The notes under the pieces were generated by a model. The model saw nothing but the letters and a program-made list of their open reading frames with translations. It had not been told where the DNA came from and ran no database searches. A program made the translations under genes and the position numbers. DNA of 5,971 nucleotides, taken from assembly GCA_030620005.1 (NCBI GenBank), contig JAUXAJ010000300.1:1-5971 (forward strand), read 5' to 3'. Within the stretch, counting starts at the first letter, position 1. Each line of letters starts with the position of its first letter. Origin of the DNA: Promethearchaeota archaeon. Its GTDB lineage: Archaea > Asgardarchaeota > Lokiarchaeia > Sigynarchaeales > SOKP01. This document shows, one piece after another, positions 1 to 5,971 of the stretch.

Positions 1-1176
1 GTTTTAGGTGAAATTAATAATCAAGAATCAAAATCTATACTATTGGGAAGAATCAAAAAGGTTGAAAACCAATCTCTTAAAAATTATTATACTAATTTGT
101 TAAAAAATAAGAAGATCGAGAATTTACCAACATCAAAACTAGCAGAAATTGTAAAAGGTTTTATTATAATAGAATCTTTAAAAAATAAATACGAAAAAGT
201 TAGTTTTAAAGCTTATTATGATTCCTTGACTGAATTAAATTTATCTAATATCGGTAGTCACATTTTTAGCTCAACTGTTTTAAAAACTTTACCTGAATAT
301 ATCAACCAACTATCTTCACTTGAAAAGTTAGAAATAAGGCGAAATAAATTATTTACAATTCCAAAATCTTTAGGATCCATTTTATCGCTTAATTATCTAG
401 ATTTGAGCTATAATCGAATTAAATATTTACCAGATTCTATTGGTTCGTTAAAATCACTTCAGTTTTTATACTTGAGATATAATAATTTAGGTAGTATCCC
501 CAACACGATTGGGTTATTAAAATCACTAAAAACTTTAGATTTAAGGGCTAATAAATTAAAAGAAATACCGTCATCAACATGCAATCTTAATTCGCTAGAA
601 GTGTTAGATTTACACGGTAATCAGTTGGTTAAACTTCCAAAATCTGTTGGTAATTTATCATCATTAAAAATTTTAGAATTAGGATTGAATAACTTAAAAA
701 TATTTCCCAATGGAATGGAAAAATTAACTTCTTTGAATGTACTGGAGTTGGGAGGCAATAAACATTTAAATTTCTTTCCAAATTGGATAAGAGCACTTAA
801 ATCACTAAAAGAATTAAATTTTTACGATAATGATCTAACGGAATTACCGGACTTTATTGGAGAACTTACATCCTTAGAAGAATTAACTTTAAGAAATAAT
901 AAGTTGTCAACTTTACCGGACTCGTTGGCTTCCCTTTCAAATCTTAGAAAGTTAAATTTAAGTTGGAATTTTTTCAAGCAACTTCCCGAATTGGTGTGCT
1001 CGCTCACATCTCTAGAAGAACTAAATCTATGGGGAAATAAACTTGAAGCGCTTCCGGATTCAATAGAATCGCTCTCTTCGCTAAAGTTATTAAATCTGAA
1101 TTACAATAAATTCAGAAGGGCACTACCTGAATGTTTAGAAGAGCTACAAAAAGAAGGTCTTGTAATTACAAAATAG
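1..1176 (+). CDS. HEAT-LRR protein, copy 1 (5'-truncated by window edge)
   Basis: Leucine-rich-repeat protein, a probable protein-binding scaffold with unknown ligand. The frame is open from base 1 to the TAG at 1174-1176 (391 residues in the window). A TTG at 43 could be read as a start but is internal: the codons before it align without gaps to copy 2, with the shared N-QES motif at window residues 7-10 matching copy 2 residues 122-125. About 115 residues, the HEAT-like domain, therefore lie upstream, giving an estimated full length near 505. Visible parts are the end of the helical domain, a connector containing KLAEI (near base 140), then about 13 LRR units from base 226 of the form LxxLxLxxNxLxxLPxSIGxLxS. 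The first unit has about 8 extra residues and one later unit is 24 long. The C-terminal cap, LPxxLxxLxxxGLxIxK, is shared with copy 2. No signal peptide or membrane segment is visible in this part. The LRR assignment is certain; the cellular role is not known. Confidence 0.93.
   Translation, partial: VLGEINNQESKSILLGRIKKVENQSLKNYYTNLLKNKKIENLPTSKLAEIVKGFIIIESLKNKYEKVSFKAYYDSLTELNLSNIGSHIFSSTVLKTLPEYINQLSSLEKLEIRRNKLFTIPKSLGSILSLNYLDLSYNRIKYLPDSIGSLKSLQFLYLRYNNLGSIPNTIGLLKSLKTLDLRANKLKEIPSSTCNLNSLEVLDLHGNQLVKLPKSVGNLSSLKILELGLNNLKIFPNGMEKLTSLNVLELGGNKHLNFFPNWIRALKSLKELNFYDNDLTELPDFIGELTSLEELTLRNNKLSTLPDSLASLSNLRKLNLSWNFFKQLPELVCSLTSLEELNLWGNKLEALPDSIESLSSLKLLNLNYNKFRRALPECLEELQKEGLVITK
226..1173 (+). 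repeat. LRR solenoid of copy 1, about 13 units
   Basis: Coding repeats with a 69-base period, each unit encoding 23 residues of LxxLxLxxNxLxxLPxSIGxLxS type. Asn of the ladder is present in nearly every unit. Variable positions flanking the beta strand read, unit by unit, RR, SY, RY, RA, HG, GL, GG, YD, RN, SW, WG and NY before the Asn. Divergence between units is high at the base level, so this is an old, selected repeat rather than a recent tandem duplication. Confidence 0.9.
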
Positions 1177-1195
1177 TAAGAAATTTAAAGAAATC

Positions 1196-2443
1196 ATGAA
1201 ATTAACGCCAAAAAAAATATTAGAAGGATTTAATCGTAAGGAATTAAACAAACTCTCTGCGATTGACCAAATTTTTTCTTTAATTGAAAATACTGATAAT
1301 CTCAAGGCTCGACTTGAAGGTGTTGAAATTTTAGGAAAAATAGGTTCAAGCGATAACAAGGTATTTGATTTCTTAGAAAACCTTTTGATTTCAGATTCTC
1401 ACGAAGATGTTAGAAATGCTGCAGCAACTATCTTGCGCGAAAGTTATTCAGAAAAAGCCTTTAAACCCTTAAAATGGGCTTTAAAACACGAAAACTCTCC
1501 AAGTTTTTTAAAAACAATCGTAGAATCTCTAATAGATATTATTAAGGAAGTAATCAATTACCAAGAATCCCGAGAATTCTTGATAGAAGAAATAAACAAG
1601 GTAAATAATAAGGAAATTAAAATTAATTTTGAAAATTTAATTTCTAAAAACGATGTGGAATCTTTGACAAATGATAAGTTAGCCGAAATATTAATTGATG
1701 GTATTATTTTAACCCATTTAGAAAAATTGTACGGTCCGGTAAGATTCAAATTAGATGATTGCAAAATTGTAGAATTAAATTTTAACACTTCTAATATAAC
1801 TCAAATTCCACACACGATAGGATACTTTAATTCGCTGAAAAAGTTGTCTTTCTGGATAAATCGTCTTGAATTTCTTCCTAAATCAATTGGAAATTTAACT
1901 TCGTTAGAACATCTAAATTTAAGAGTTAATTATTTAAAGAAGTTACCAGAATCAATAGGCAATCTTGCCACACTCAAAGAGTTGGATCTATTTGCGAATG
2001 GATTGAATTCAATTCCACAGTCAATAACATCACTGACATCCTTGGAAAAATTAGATCTAAGCAAAAATGAGTTAAAATCGATTCCAGATTCAATAGGAAT
2101 GCTTTCTTCTCTAAAGTATTTAAATTTGTCTAGAAATCAATTATCGGAACTTCCAATATCCATGGGCTCGCTTTCTTCGTTGGAATATCTTAATTTATTT
2201 CAAAATAATTTAAAAACCATACCTGAATCCATGGGATCCCTTTCTTCATTACGAGTGTTAATTTTAACAAGGAACGAACTAGAACATTTTCCAACATCGT
2301 TAAATTCCCTTTATTTATTAAAGGAGTTACATATCGGTGAAAATAAATTTGATTTTGATGATCTTCCCATAACGCTCAAAAAATTAAAAAATAATGGACT
2401 TGAAATCATTAAAAAGAATTATAGTAGAAATTATAAGTCATGA
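1196..2443 (+). CDS. HEAT-LRR protein, copy 2
   Basis: Complete 415-residue paralogue of its two neighbours; predicted cytosolic binding scaffold of unknown ligand. Residues 1-120 are alpha-helical and HEAT-like: helix pairs around 34-66, 69-95 (SDSHEDVRNAAATIL is typical of HEAT/PBS-lyase repeats) and 100-118, with a KW-x4-HENSP signature at 93-102. Residues 120-190 form a connector containing KLAEIL (161-166). LRR units of 23 residues begin at 191 and number about nine, followed by a cap and a basic tail ending KNYSRNYKS. The ATG at 1196 is chosen because it follows an in-frame TAA (1163-1165) with no other ATG between, and because MKLTPK matches the MELTPK start of copy 3. It lies 19 bases after copy 1, with no convincing Shine-Dalgarno site, so it is probably co-transcribed. 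Such HEAT-LRR proteins are known to me as common in Lokiarchaeota. No function is established. Confidence 0.95.
   Translation: MKLTPKKILEGFNRKELNKLSAIDQIFSLIENTDNLKARLEGVEILGKIGSSDNKVFDFLENLLISDSHEDVRNAAATILRESYSEKAFKPLKWALKHENSPSFLKTIVESLIDIIKEVINYQESREFLIEEINKVNNKEIKINFENLISKNDVESLTNDKLAEILIDGIILTHLEKLYGPVRFKLDDCKIVELNFNTSNITQIPHTIGYFNSLKKLSFWINRLEFLPKSIGNLTSLEHLNLRVNYLKKLPESIGNLATLKELDLFANGLNSIPQSITSLTSLEKLDLSKNELKSIPDSIGMLSSLKYLNLSRNQLSELPISMGSLSSLEYLNLFQNNLKTIPESMGSLSSLRVLILTRNELEHFPTSLNSLYLLKELHIGENKFDFDDLPITLKKLKNNGLEIIKKNYSRNYKS
1766..2386 (+). repeat. LRR solenoid of copy 2, about 9 units
   Basis: Coding repeats of 69 bases from residue 191 to about 397. The first unit lacks a standard strand (NFNTSN) and looks like the N-terminal cap. 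Residues before the ladder Asn vary: WI, RV, FA, SK, SR, FQ, TR, GE. The last unit (LHIGENKFDFDDLP) is one or two residues longer than the others. Confidence 0.9.
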
Positions 2444-2475
2444 ATAAACTCTAAAGAATTATTTTTCAAACAAAT

Positions 2476-3768
2476 ATGGAATTAACTCCAAAGATAATTT
2501 ACACGAATTTAAAAAATAAAAAATTAGATAAACCGTCTGCTTTTAAACTATTAGTTTCATTAATAGAGGAAAGTAGAAATGTTAAGACCAGGATTGAAAG
2601 CATTAAATATTTAAAAGAAATTGAAGTTGAAAACGAAACAAGAACCTTCACACTTTTAGAAAACCTCTTTTTATCAGATTCTTCTGAAGAAATTAGAAAT
2701 ATCGCTGCACTCATGTTGAGAGAATATTTTCTAGAAAAAGCGTTTGTTCCAATGAAATGGGTTTTTGAACACGAAAATTCGCCTAAAATTTTAAAAACCA
2801 CACACGAAACATTAATTCATTTCATGAAAACTCTTGTTCAAAGAAATAACGATGTTTCTCGCGCAATTTTGATTGATGAAATAAAAACAATGAAAGACAA
2901 AGAATTTGAATTTGGTTTGGCACTAAGGGCTGGTGTTCATCAGTTCACTAATGCTGAATTAGCCGATATTTTAATTAATTATTTTACGCACATTTTTCTA
3001 AAAAAGACATATTGGAGGATAAAATATACAGTTCAAAACAGTAAAATTGAAGAGATCTCCTTTCCACTAAGTGGTTTGAGTTGCTTTCCTGAAGTGATCA
3101 AACATTTAACAAGTCTTAAAAAACTTACCATGAGATATACGCAATTAAAAGAAATACCTGATTGGATTGGGGATTTAAACTCTCTCGAGTTTTTAAATCT
3201 TAATGTTAATAAAATTTTTCTCTTACCTGAATCGATTGGTTCCATCACAATACTTAAAGAATTGACGTTATGGAGAAACGAAATATCATTACTTCCACAT
3301 TCAATAGGTTCTTTAAAAAATTTAAAAGTTTTAAACTTAAGACTTAATAATATAAGTGATTTACCAGTATCAGTAGGTAATTTAACTTCATTAAAAAAAT
3401 TAGATTTATTTGGAAATAAATTAAAATTCTTACCCGAATCAATTGGACAGTTAAAAAATTTAGAAATTTTAAGCTTGAATGAAAATGATCTGAAAACTCT
3501 TCCTAAGACCATTGGCGCTTTAAATTCTTTAGAATTGATGGATTTAGAAGATAACGAAATAACTTCGATTCCAGATTCAATTGGCGATCTTAAATCCCTT
3601 AGATATCTAAATTTATCCCGCAATAATATTAAAGAACTACCGGACTCTATAAGTGAGCTAAAATACTTAAAGGAGTTGTACATCGGTGGGAACAGATCTC
3701 TTATAATACCTAAATCTGTGAGGGATTTAGAAAACTGTGATGTTAAAATTTACGATTTTAGTTATTGA
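2476..3768 (+). CDS. HEAT-LRR protein, copy 3
   Basis: Complete 430-residue paralogue with the same architecture as copy 2. The HEAT-like domain (residues 1-120) includes LSDSSEEIRNIAALML (66-81) and KW-x4-HENSP (94-103), one residue offset from copy 2. A connector with ELADIL (161-166) leads to about ten 23-residue LRR units starting at residue 191, the same position as in copy 2. The C-terminal end (VRDLENCDVKIYDFSY) departs from the GLxIxK cap of the other two copies, so the last unit may cap the solenoid differently. The ATG at 2476 aligns with the start of copy 2. The 32-base gap from copy 2 shows no clear Shine-Dalgarno site or strong promoter, consistent with an operon. No signal peptide, membrane segment or enzymatic domain is seen. 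A role as a soluble protein-interaction module is inferred from the LRR and HEAT folds only. Confidence 0.95.
   Translation: MELTPKIIYTNLKNKKLDKPSAFKLLVSLIEESRNVKTRIESIKYLKEIEVENETRTFTLLENLFLSDSSEEIRNIAALMLREYFLEKAFVPMKWVFEHENSPKILKTTHETLIHFMKTLVQRNNDVSRAILIDEIKTMKDKEFEFGLALRAGVHQFTNAELADILINYFTHIFLKKTYWRIKYTVQNSKIEEISFPLSGLSCFPEVIKHLTSLKKLTMRYTQLKEIPDWIGDLNSLEFLNLNVNKIFLLPESIGSITILKELTLWRNEISLLPHSIGSLKNLKVLNLRLNNISDLPVSVGNLTSLKKLDLFGNKLKFLPESIGQLKNLEILSLNENDLKTLPKTIGALNSLELMDLEDNEITSIPDSIGDLKSLRYLNLSRNNIKELPDSISELKYLKELYIGGNRSLIIPKSVRDLENCDVKIYDFSY
3046..3729 (+). repeat. LRR solenoid of copy 3, about 10 units
   Basis: Coding repeats of 69 bases from residue 191 to about 418. The first two units are degenerate (SFPLSG, TMRYTQ: ladder Asn absent), then regular units follow. 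Residues before the ladder Asn vary: NV, WR, RL, FG, NE, ED, SR, GG. Confidence 0.9.
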
Positions 3769-3782
3769 TAATATTAAGAAGG

Positions 3783-3816
3783 TTTTATTGATTTTTGTAT
3801 AAATTTTTAATTTCTT
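3783..3816 (+). terminator. Candidate T-tract terminator of the LRR genes
   Basis: Three T-runs on the + strand (3783-3786, 3792-3796 and 3804-3808, followed by TTTC) begin 15 bases after the stop of copy 3. Archaeal RNA polymerase is known to terminate at oligo-T tracts without a hairpin. The stretch lies inside the 3' end of the convergent ligase gene, so part of it is also constrained by that coding sequence. No hairpin was found. This is an inference only. Confidence 0.35.
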
Positions 3817-5542
3817 CTACGGTTGATACTTCTTTAATTCCCTTATCTGAACGAATTCTTTGAAATACAGGAAATCTCAAGCTAAATCCTAACGACGAAA
3901 ATTTTTCAGATACGGTAATTTCATCGCCAATAATTTCAATCACGACTTTTGGCTCAAGCCAAACGTCAGGAGTATCGCTACAGATTACATTTTTTGGTCT
4001 TGATTCGACTTCGTATTCTTTCATGTCATTCGTTAGAGTCTTCATGGTTTCATCGGTCCATCCTGAAGCAACTCGCGTGAACGCTTCAAAACTATCGTTG
4101 TCTGGATCGTAAACAGCCCCAATATAAGTACCATAAACTCCAGTTCTTCGTCCTTTACCGTAAAACGCACCTATTAAGACAACATCGACGGAATCAAGCA
4201 ATTTACCCCCTTCCAGTCCTTTCAGTTTGATCCATAAAAAGCCTCTATTACCGGCTTGGTATACAGAATCGTCTTTAATTGATTTCGCCATCATGCCCTC
4301 GTTTCCCTTTTCGCGAGCTTCCTTGAAAAATTCTACGAGCCGATTAGTACTTTCAATTAATGTTGATTTTACTAATCGCAATTCGTCTCTTTCTTTAATA
4401 ATTTTTTCTAATTTTTCACGGCGAATAGGAAGTGGTTTATCAATATACTCTTCATTCTCAAACATTAACATATCAAATACAAATAAACAAACTGGAACTT
4501 CCTTTACAATATTTTCTACATCGTATTTACGCCTTCTCTTGCTTAACACTTGAAAAGGTAGCATTTTCTCGTAAAATACGTCCATGGCAACTACCTCGCC
4601 TTCAATAATAACATTGTTCGCATTAACATTTTCTCTTATTATTTGACACACATCAGGATATTGTTCAGAAATCTCTAATAATTGACGAGAGAATAACTGG
4701 ATTATTTCTCCTTGTTTATGAATCTGTAGCCTTTCACCGTCCAGTTTATATTCCGCAATAAACGGCGCCCCTAATCTTGCTATAATTTCCGCATATGGAA
4801 CTCGAGATGCCAACATCATTCTAATGGGAATTCCATTTACCATTCTAGTTTTCTTAACTTCATCAATTCCTCCTTTAGCAAGTATTCTTGTAATATCTCC
4901 CAAATCGGGATGAAGATTGAAAGCTCTCTCTATTGTATCTCGGTTTTCTTTTGTTCCAGTAAATCCAAGAGATAATCCGTCGATAATAGTTTGGGTTGAT
5001 ACACCAACTCTGAGGGTGGAAGTTATTATTCTTAATAGATAGTTTGTTTCAAGCGGGGAAGAAATTCTTATGAGCTTTCTTAATATTCCTAATTTAACAT
5101 CGTGGGACCCGCTACCTTCAGTTTTAGCAATTTTTTTAAGTTCAGAATATAGGTCTGGAATTTCTAACGATTTATATTTGGAGCCCTCGTTCTTTCCAAA
5201 ATCCATCAACGATTTTTGTTTCTTTTTTTTCGAAAGAATGATTTCTGCCGTTTTTCCAATATCTCCTTGTTTTACTAAGATTTGTTTAATTTTTTTCCCC
5301 TCCATCCCTGCGTGAACAGAAAGGGCTTCAATTATCGTCTTTTCAGCGATGCCCATTTTAGGAAACTGCTTGATGTTTGAAACCAATTGCCCTTGCAATA
5401 AATAAATGATCTTATCAAGGTCATCGTGTTCTTTACTAATTTTGATTTCATTAAAAAATGTAGATAATATATCTATCATTTCTAATCTTTTAGGAGTGCT
5501 TTCCAGTTTGGAAAGAAGCTTAGCTAATTTATTGAATTTCAT
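3785..5542 (-). CDS. lig: ATP-dependent DNA ligase (archaeal/eukaryal type)
   Basis: Seals 3'-OH/5'-phosphate nicks in duplex DNA using ATP through a lysyl-AMP intermediate, in lagging-strand maturation and repair. Its 585 residues are close to the usual archaeal length. Domains in order: helical DNA-binding domain (about 1-205, with LRVGV at 177-181), nucleotidyltransferase (about 240-443) and OB fold (about 444-585). Visible motifs: I, KLDG with adenylated Lys266 and Arg271; Arg286 in FSRQ; III, EGE with Glu316; IIIa, FVFD (354-357); IV, EGMMAK (415-420); V, WIKLK (437-441); VI, RFPVFQRIRSDK (556-567). QKSLMDFG at 109-116 after a Lys-rich stretch matches a PCNA-interacting box, in the place where the Pyrococcus enzyme has QKSFF. 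All key residues are present, so it should be active. The ATG at 5542 is supported by an in-frame TAA four codons upstream (5552-5554). It is convergent with the LRR genes. Confidence 0.98.
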   Translation of the reverse strand: MKFNKLAKLLSKLESTPKRLEMIDILSTFFNEIKISKEHDDLDKIIYLLQGQLVSNIKQFPKMGIAEKTIIEALSVHAGMEGKKIKQILVKQGDIGKTAEIILSKKKKQKSLMDFGKNEGSKYKSLEIPDLYSELKKIAKTEGSGSHDVKLGILRKLIRISSPLETNYLLRIITSTLRVGVSTQTIIDGLSLGFTGTKENRDTIERAFNLHPDLGDITRILAKGGIDEVKKTRMVNGIPIRMMLASRVPYAEIIARLGAPFIAEYKLDGERLQIHKQGEIIQLFSRQLLEISEQYPDVCQIIRENVNANNVIIEGEVVAMDVFYEKMLPFQVLSKRRRKYDVENIVKEVPVCLFVFDMLMFENEEYIDKPLPIRREKLEKIIKERDELRLVKSTLIESTNRLVEFFKEAREKGNEGMMAKSIKDDSVYQAGNRGFLWIKLKGLEGGKLLDSVDVVLIGAFYGKGRRTGVYGTYIGAVYDPDNDSFEAFTRVASGWTDETMKTLTNDMKEYEVESRPKNVICSDTPDVWLEPKVVIEIIGDEITVSEKFSSLGFSLRFPVFQRIRSDKGIKEVSTVEEIKNLYKNQ

Positions 5543-5578
5543 TTGAAAATCTTATTAATAATTGTTAAAATAAAATCA

Positions 5579-5585
5579 TTTTAAA
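5579..5585 (-). promoter_or_regulatory. Weak TATA-like element upstream of the ligase
   Basis: Read on the - strand, TTTAAAA ends 36 bases before the ligase ATG. In archaea a TATA box usually lies about 25 bases before the transcription start, which would give a short leader of roughly 10 bases, in keeping with the lack of a Shine-Dalgarno site. There is no clear purine-rich BRE, and the whole gap is AT-rich, so chance matches are likely. Confidence 0.25.
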
Positions 5586-5588
5586 CAT

Positions 5589-5613
5589 GAAAAAGTAAAA
5601 ATAATTAGAAAAG
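5589..5613 (-). terminator. Candidate T-tract terminator after the right-edge gene
   Basis: On the - strand, T-runs at 5609-5612, 5597-5601 and 5590-5594 begin 5 bases after the stop of the right-edge gene. This pattern fits factor-independent archaeal termination and would separate that gene from the ligase. No hairpin is seen. AT-rich background makes this tentative. Confidence 0.35.
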
Positions 5614-5617
5614 ATAA

Positions 5618-5971
5618 TTATAATAATTTTGAAAGTTCGCCATATTTCTTTAGGACATCGTTCTTAATTTTGGAGAGAGCACCAGGAAAACTATTTTGTG
5701 TAAAAGATACTTTTGAACCTTTGATTTTGAATTGACAGATAGGTCCATCCATCATTTCGACAGAATAATTGCCATCTGCTTTCTTACTCACCCATATATC
5801 GTCGTAGTGGTCGGTAAGTGCTGTTAGTACAAACCCTACTTTAGCAGCAGCTAGAAGATTGGTATCGGCAAGTCCAGGCTTGACTTGAGGTTTAGGAAGT
5901 GAAGCAGCTTTGCCACGCGTGGCTGGCTTAGCAGGAGCTTTCGGCTTTGCGGAAGGGGCAGGTTTGTCACG
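5618..5971 (-). CDS. Unrecognised protein, Lys/Ala/Pro-rich linker plus small C-terminal domain (partial)
   Basis: C-terminal 117 residues of a protein whose start lies beyond the right edge; the frame is open to the last base and stops at TAA (5618-5620). Window residues 1-33 are low complexity, rich in Lys, Pro and Ala (KPAPSAKPKAPAKP then ATRGKAASLPKP), probably a disordered basic linker or tail. Residues 34-117 look globular: a predicted helix (ADTNLLAAAKVGFVLTAL), beta-like segments (DDIWVSKK, YSVEMM, CQFKIKGSKVSFT) and a C-terminal helix (SKIKNDVLKKYGELSKLL). There is one Cys and no metal-binding pattern or membrane segment. The linker codons are visibly richer in G and C than neighbouring genes, as expected from Ala/Pro/Gly codons. 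It runs in the same direction as the ligase, 75 bases upstream. I do not recognise the family. The basic linker could suggest nucleic acid or acidic-partner contacts, but that is speculation. Confidence 0.8.
   Translation of the reverse strand, partial: RDKPAPSAKPKAPAKPATRGKAASLPKPQVKPGLADTNLLAAAKVGFVLTALTDHYDDIWVSKKADGNYSVEMMDGPICQFKIKGSKVSFTQNSFPGALSKIKNDVLKKYGELSKLL

Noticed and set aside
2499..2801. Open frame on the - strand opposite the HEAT-like domain of copy 3
   Set aside because: It lies wholly inside a conserved coding region in another frame, and its product has low-complexity Ser/Phe/Leu composition typical of AT-rich antisense.
3033..3683. Long open frame on the - strand opposite the LRR region of copy 3
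   Set aside because: It is antisense to a well-supported LRR gene and its Ser/Phe-rich product shows a 23-residue periodicity (SPIESG-like) that is just the complement of the LRR repeat. No start context or homologous domain was seen.
226..3729. Periodic 69-base repeats as a possible CRISPR array or satellite
   Set aside because: The periodicity is explained by 23-residue LRR units. Units are strongly diverged at the base level and have no constant repeat plus unique spacer structure.
1..3768. LRR cluster as a defence or toxin-effector system
   Set aside because: No nuclease, NTPase, TIR, protease or pore-forming domain and no small GTPase fusion is visible in the three genes; only binding modules can be supported.
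4227..4553. Open frame on the + strand opposite the ligase nucleotidyltransferase domain
   Set aside because: It is antisense to catalytic motifs IV and V that are fully conserved on the other strand; the Ser/Ile/Asn-rich product resembles no protein.
5543..5617. Possible small RNA or riboswitch in the gap upstream of the ligase
   Set aside because: The 75-base gap is very AT-rich with no stable G/C-paired stem and no recognisable RNA motif; T-tracts and a TATA-like site are enough to account for it.

Overview
The window looks like part of an archaeal chromosome, most likely an Asgard archaeon of the Lokiarchaeota (Promethearchaeota) type. The evidence is a strongly AT-rich sequence, a canonical archaeal/eukaryal-type ATP-dependent DNA ligase carrying a PCNA-binding motif, tightly packed genes without clear Shine-Dalgarno sites, T-rich intergenic gaps, and a series of large leucine-rich-repeat (LRR) proteins with a HEAT-like N-terminal domain. 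From general knowledge, such LRR proteins are unusually abundant in Lokiarchaeota. The lineage is an inference from gene content; there is no rRNA or other marker here to fix it.

Layout. Positions 1-3768 on the + strand hold three consecutive paralogous genes, separated by only 19 and 32 bases and so probably one transcript. Each has the same plan: an N-terminal alpha-helical HEAT-like domain, a conserved connector, then a run of 23-residue LRR units (about 13, 9 and 10 units). The first gene is cut by the left edge: its frame is open to base 1 and aligns without gaps to the second gene from residue 116 onward, so roughly 115 N-terminal residues lie outside. Positions 3785-5542 on the - strand encode a complete 585-residue DNA ligase, convergent with the LRR genes across a 16-base gap. 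Positions 5618-5971 on the - strand encode the C-terminal 117 residues of an unrecognised protein with a Lys/Ala/Pro-rich low-complexity stretch followed by a small globular domain. A 75-base gap between it and the ligase holds T-tracts (read on the - strand) and a weak TATA-like site.

How the genes work together. The ligase is a housekeeping enzyme that seals nicks during Okazaki fragment maturation and repair, docked on PCNA. The LRR proteins are predicted soluble binding scaffolds (no signal peptide or membrane segment seen). Their ligands are unknown, and nothing ties them functionally to the ligase beyond being neighbours. The most interesting material is the tandem HEAT-LRR family, with a conserved framework and diversified concave-face residues, and the truncated Lys/Ala/Pro-rich protein at the right edge. 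I found no RNA genes, mobile elements, CRISPR arrays or other recognisable defence systems.
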